Source: Flavobacterium psychrophilum (GTDB lineage: Bacteria; Bacteroidota; Bacteroidia; Flavobacteriales; Flavobacteriaceae). From it: 25,309 bases of DNA. Of the stretch, positions 23,767 through 25,309 are shown one piece after another; the first letter of the stretch is position 1, and each line of letters starts with the position of its first letter. Made by a program: the position numbers and the translations under genes. The stretch spans positions 1-25,309 of the forward strand of contig CAMDDB010000020.1 in the NCBI GenBank assembly GCA_945890865.1. The letters are read 5' to 3'. The notes beneath the pieces are model-generated. The model did no database searches. It saw only the letters and a list, made by a program, of their open reading frames with translations, and was not told the origin of the DNA.

Positions 23767-23808
23767 CTCATAATCAGGTGGTCCCTGGTTCGAGCCCAGG
23801 TGGGACCA
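23767..23808 (+). other. tRNA-Met(CAT) 3' fragment, probable attachment site of the element
   Basis: CTCATAA (anticodon loop with CAT) is followed by the 3' anticodon strand TCAGG, a variable loop, a perfect T-arm (CCTGG-TTCGAGC-CCAGG) and the 3' acceptor strand TGGGACC plus discriminator A. The 5' half is missing: no GGTCCCA precedes it, and the five bases before the loop (CTCTT) cannot pair with TCAGG. The homology therefore begins within the anticodon loop, a classical crossover point for tyrosine integrases that use tRNA genes. The integrase lies directly to the left, so the element extends leftward and an intact tRNA would be expected at its far end. Confidence 0.8.
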
Positions 23809-23819
23809 CTAGTAAAATC

Positions 23820-23855
23820 AAGGGTTTCAAGATTCATTTCTTGGAACCTTTTTTT
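23820..23855 (+). terminator. Terminator downstream of the tRNA fragment
   Basis: AAGGGTTTCAAG pairs with CTTGGAACCTT (11 bp with one bulge and one wobble) around an 8-nt loop, and seven Ts end the structure. It follows the tRNA fragment by 11 bp in the same orientation, as expected for the native tRNA terminator. This supports the view that DNA to the right of 23767 is the original chromosome. Confidence 0.75.
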
Positions 23856-23958
23856 ATAAGCAAGATTCAAGCAAGATTTTATAAATTTCCTAACACATAA
23901 AAAACCAAACAAATACAATATTTTTGTAGATATAAAAATTAATAATTATTTAAGATTA

Positions 23959-23991
23959 TTGTTTTATAGATTTTTATTTTTTTTAAATTTG
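23959..23991 (+). promoter_or_regulatory. Flavobacterial promoter for the gene at 24064
   Basis: The -7 box TAAATTTG (23984-23991) matches TAnnTTTG, and a TTG at 23959-23961 lies 22 bp upstream, within the usual 17-23 bp. It leaves an untranslated leader of roughly 65 nt. The rest of the gap after the tRNA terminator holds no gene. Confidence 0.55.
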
Positions 23992-24063
23992 TAACACATG
24001 AAATAATTTATTAAAAACTATTATTAATTAGGTTCCTTTTTCATTTCAATAAACAATATCATT

Positions 24064-24516
24064 ATGAAAAAAATTCAAATTTTATTCTGCTTTTTATTTT
24101 TTAATTCAATTGTATTTGGACAACAAATTCTTTGGACAACCATAGAAAATACATCTTCAAAGTATGTTGCCAAAGAGAATGTAGCAAATGAAGTTTTAGG
24201 TTTTTATAATCATTATAGATTTTATAATGATGGTTCGGGTTATACTAAGAGCAATTTTTTAAATGCTATAGAAAAATATGGAGACAAAAGCGAGAAATGG
24301 AATAGTTTTAAGCAGTCCATTTTGAAAATTGAAAATTTAACAGTCTTTGCTATTAGAAGCAATACGGGTTATGGGTCAATCGTATTGGTTATTTGTGTTA
24401 CAAAAGAGAATGTAAACTTTGTAAGTTTTTCGAATAACTCTGAAAGTGGTAGTCAATTGGCAAGTGGAATAGATGAAAAAGAGTTCTCAAATTGGTTTCA
24501 ATCTTTGTTATATTAA
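24064..24516 (+). CDS. Secreted hypothetical protein
   Basis: 150 aa with a signal peptide (MKKIQILFCFLFFNSIVFGQ). The mature part starts with a region rich in aromatic residues (ILWTTIENTSSKYVA) and includes VLGFYNHYRFYNDGSGYTKS and GYGSIVLVICVTKENVNFVS, suggesting an alpha/beta fold. No known domain. It has its own promoter and faces away from the integrase, on what appears to be the chromosomal side of the attachment site. Confidence 0.7.
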   Translation: MKKIQILFCFLFFNSIVFGQQILWTTIENTSSKYVAKENVANEVLGFYNHYRFYNDGSGYTKSNFLNAIEKYGDKSEKWNSFKQSILKIENLTVFAIRSNTGYGSIVLVICVTKENVNFVSFSNNSESGSQLASGIDEKEFSNWFQSLLY

Positions 24517-24707
24517 TTCAATTAGCATTACTTTTAAAGGATTTTTCTTCCAACACATATTTTTACTACAAGTTAGATTATTTTAAAAGAAACAGAAAAT
24601 ATTGTTTTTATAACTTGATATATTTTTATTAAAAGTTTTACTTGTTATTAATTCTAAAATTATATTTATAACACTATCGGTTCCTAAAAATTTCTTAATT
24701 TTTTTAT

Positions 24708-24715
24708 TATATTTG
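24708..24715 (+). promoter_or_regulatory. -7 promoter box upstream of the truncated surface-protein gene
   Basis: TATATTTG fits the Bacteroidota TAnnTTTG consensus, 26 bp before the ATG at 24742. No clear TTG is seen at the usual -33 distance. Confidence 0.45.
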
Positions 24716-24741
24716 TAGTATATTCAAATATAGCGACTTTT

Positions 24742-25212
24742 ATGAAAAAATTAAGTTTATTATTTTTACTTATGGTGACGTTTCCCTTGTTTTCACAAAC
24801 CAATGGAATTAATTACCAAGCCGTAATTTATAGCCCAACAGGGCAGCAATTGCCTGGGGCAAATAATCAAAAATTTCCACTTTCAAATAAGACCATTTGT
24901 TTGTTGTTTAGTATTATTGATAGTAATAATGCTACAGAATACGCCGAAAAAATTGTAATTACCACAGACCGTTATGGTGTTGTAAATCATTTAATAGGTT
25001 CAGGTATTCAAGTAGGCGGGTATGCCACTAATTTTAATGGCATTTTATGGAATGGAAATGCTAAAAATTTGAAAGTTGAATTAGATGTACTTGCAAATTG
25101 TTCTGATTATACTTTCCTGAGTAATGAGCCTTTTACTTATGTTCCCTTCGCTTTATATGCTGTGTATGTCTTCAAACTAAAGTGGACTTTTCCTAAGAGA
25201 GTATTTAGTTAA
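24742..25212 (+). CDS. 5' fragment of a large secreted surface protein, truncated by IS
   Basis: The frame opens with a signal peptide (MKKLSLLFLLMVTFPLFSQ) and the conserved start of a family of long flavobacterial surface proteins: NGINYQAVIYSPTGQQLPG near residue 22, then a beta domain (about 45-125) ending in EPFTYVPFALYA. Family members continue for hundreds of residues after ALYA, often into collagen-like or tail-fibre-like repeats. Here the frame leaves the family at 25161 and ends after 16 foreign codons (VYVFKLKWTFPKRVFS), where the IS begins. The product of 156 aa is almost certainly non-functional. The remainder of the gene should lie beyond the IS. Confidence 0.75.
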   Translation: MKKLSLLFLLMVTFPLFSQTNGINYQAVIYSPTGQQLPGANNQKFPLSNKTICLLFSIIDSNNATEYAEKIVITTDRYGVVNHLIGSGIQVGGYATNFNGILWNGNAKNLKVELDVLANCSDYTFLSNEPFTYVPFALYAVYVFKLKWTFPKRVFS

Positions 25213-25309
25213 TAATTCAAAGATAAATGTTTTTTTTGATTTGTTGTTAATTTTAATTTTTGGTACTCATTTCTGCGATTAATAATTGCAATTTTCTTTA
25301 ATTTTTGTC
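25163..25309 (-). mobile_element. Partial insertion sequence, 3' end (runs off window)
   Basis: The surface-protein gene is broken near 25162 by DNA starting TGTATGTCTTCAAACTAAAG and containing CTAAGAGAGTATTT, the inverted counterpart of the subterminal motif of the left-edge IS. IS3-family ends begin TGTA and often have an AAAGTKGGAC-type motif, matched here by AAAGTGGAC. The exact left boundary is my estimate. Confidence 0.55.
25209..25309 (-). CDS. Possible transposase C-terminal fragment
   Basis: A minus-strand frame is open from the window edge to a TAA at 25211-25209, about 33 codons, with a basic, Gln/Lys-rich sequence (RRNEYQKLKLTTNQKKHLS). It lies where an IS transposase would end. 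The identification depends on context; the residues alone are not diagnostic. Confidence 0.35.
   Translation of the reverse strand, partial: QKLKKIAIINRRNEYQKLKLTTNQKKHLSLNY

Noticed and set aside
23740..23810. An intact tRNA gene
   Set aside because: No 5' acceptor strand (GGTCCCA) or D-arm precedes it, and the anticodon stem cannot form, so only the 3' half is present.
23631..23918. 95-aa minus-strand ORF containing GPTWARTRDHLIMRR
   Set aside because: This is the reverse-strand reading of the tRNA-Met fragment, a well-known false gene; it also overlaps the terminator.
1..25309. CRISPR array accompanying the TPR-CHAT gene
   Set aside because: No regularly spaced direct repeats with unique spacers and no cas gene in the window; the 126-bp periodicity at 2100-3100 is coding TPR sequence.

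Overview
The window looks like chromosomal DNA from a member of the Flavobacteriaceae (Bacteroidota, Flavobacterium-like). The evidence is the very AT-rich sequence, TAnnTTTG-type promoter -7 boxes, secretion signals ending in ..SQ/..FAQ, many short outer-membrane barrels and MxxLLSC lipoproteins, a Bacteroidota-type integrase, and the absence of strong Shine-Dalgarno sites. Both ends run into partial insertion sequences. An IS3-type orfA start lies at 1-68, and a related subterminal motif lies inverted at about 25189-25202. Each IS cuts a gene, so the window may be a contig or segment bounded by two related IS copies.

Left arm (about 116-7575, minus strand): a tightly packed set of a secreted 168-aa protein, a sigma-70-like factor, a single-pass membrane protein in the anti-sigma position, a secreted M48-like zinc peptidase with TPRs, and a secreted TPR-CHAT caspase-like protease. 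Their spacing or overlaps suggest one operon. This is my main candidate for a little-described system: a sigma/membrane-partner/two-protease envelope signalling cascade, reminiscent of the CRISPR type III-E TPR-CHAT/Csx30/sigma module but with no CRISPR component visible. A small Tyr/Ser-repeat secreted protein lies just upstream.

DNA-damage/defence block (7723-12519, minus): a SRAP (YedK/HMCES-like) abasic-site protein, a stand-alone OLD-family ATPase-TOPRIM nuclease, UmuC, UmuD and a small unknown gene leading the umuDC transcript from a good promoter.

Divergent plus-strand block (12879-15689): a zinc-ribbon membrane protein behind a striking palindrome, then a seven-TM protein, a minimal HisKA_3 histidine kinase and a NarL/LuxR response regulator whose genes overlap. 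The seven-TM gene contains an 8-bp-period homopolymer tract that could slip.

Envelope-gene array (15914-21137, minus): a serine-hydrolase lipoprotein and a run of short single genes (a PH-like gene with a premature stop, SdpI-like, LptA-like, two outer-membrane barrels, a lipoprotein, small membrane proteins). A 127-bp direct repeat carrying the 3' tail of the lipoprotein gene flanks one barrel gene. The last gene of this run has upstream DNA with the same palindrome and promoter geometry as the gene at 12879, 8 kb away.

Right arm (21474-25309): a tyrosine integrase with a companion gene, tandem 11-bp repeats at the integrase start, and a tRNA-Met 3' fragment that begins exactly in the anticodon loop and is followed by a terminator. 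This is an integrated-element end, with the element extending leftward. Beyond it come two plus-strand genes with flavobacterial promoters, the second truncated by the right-hand IS.
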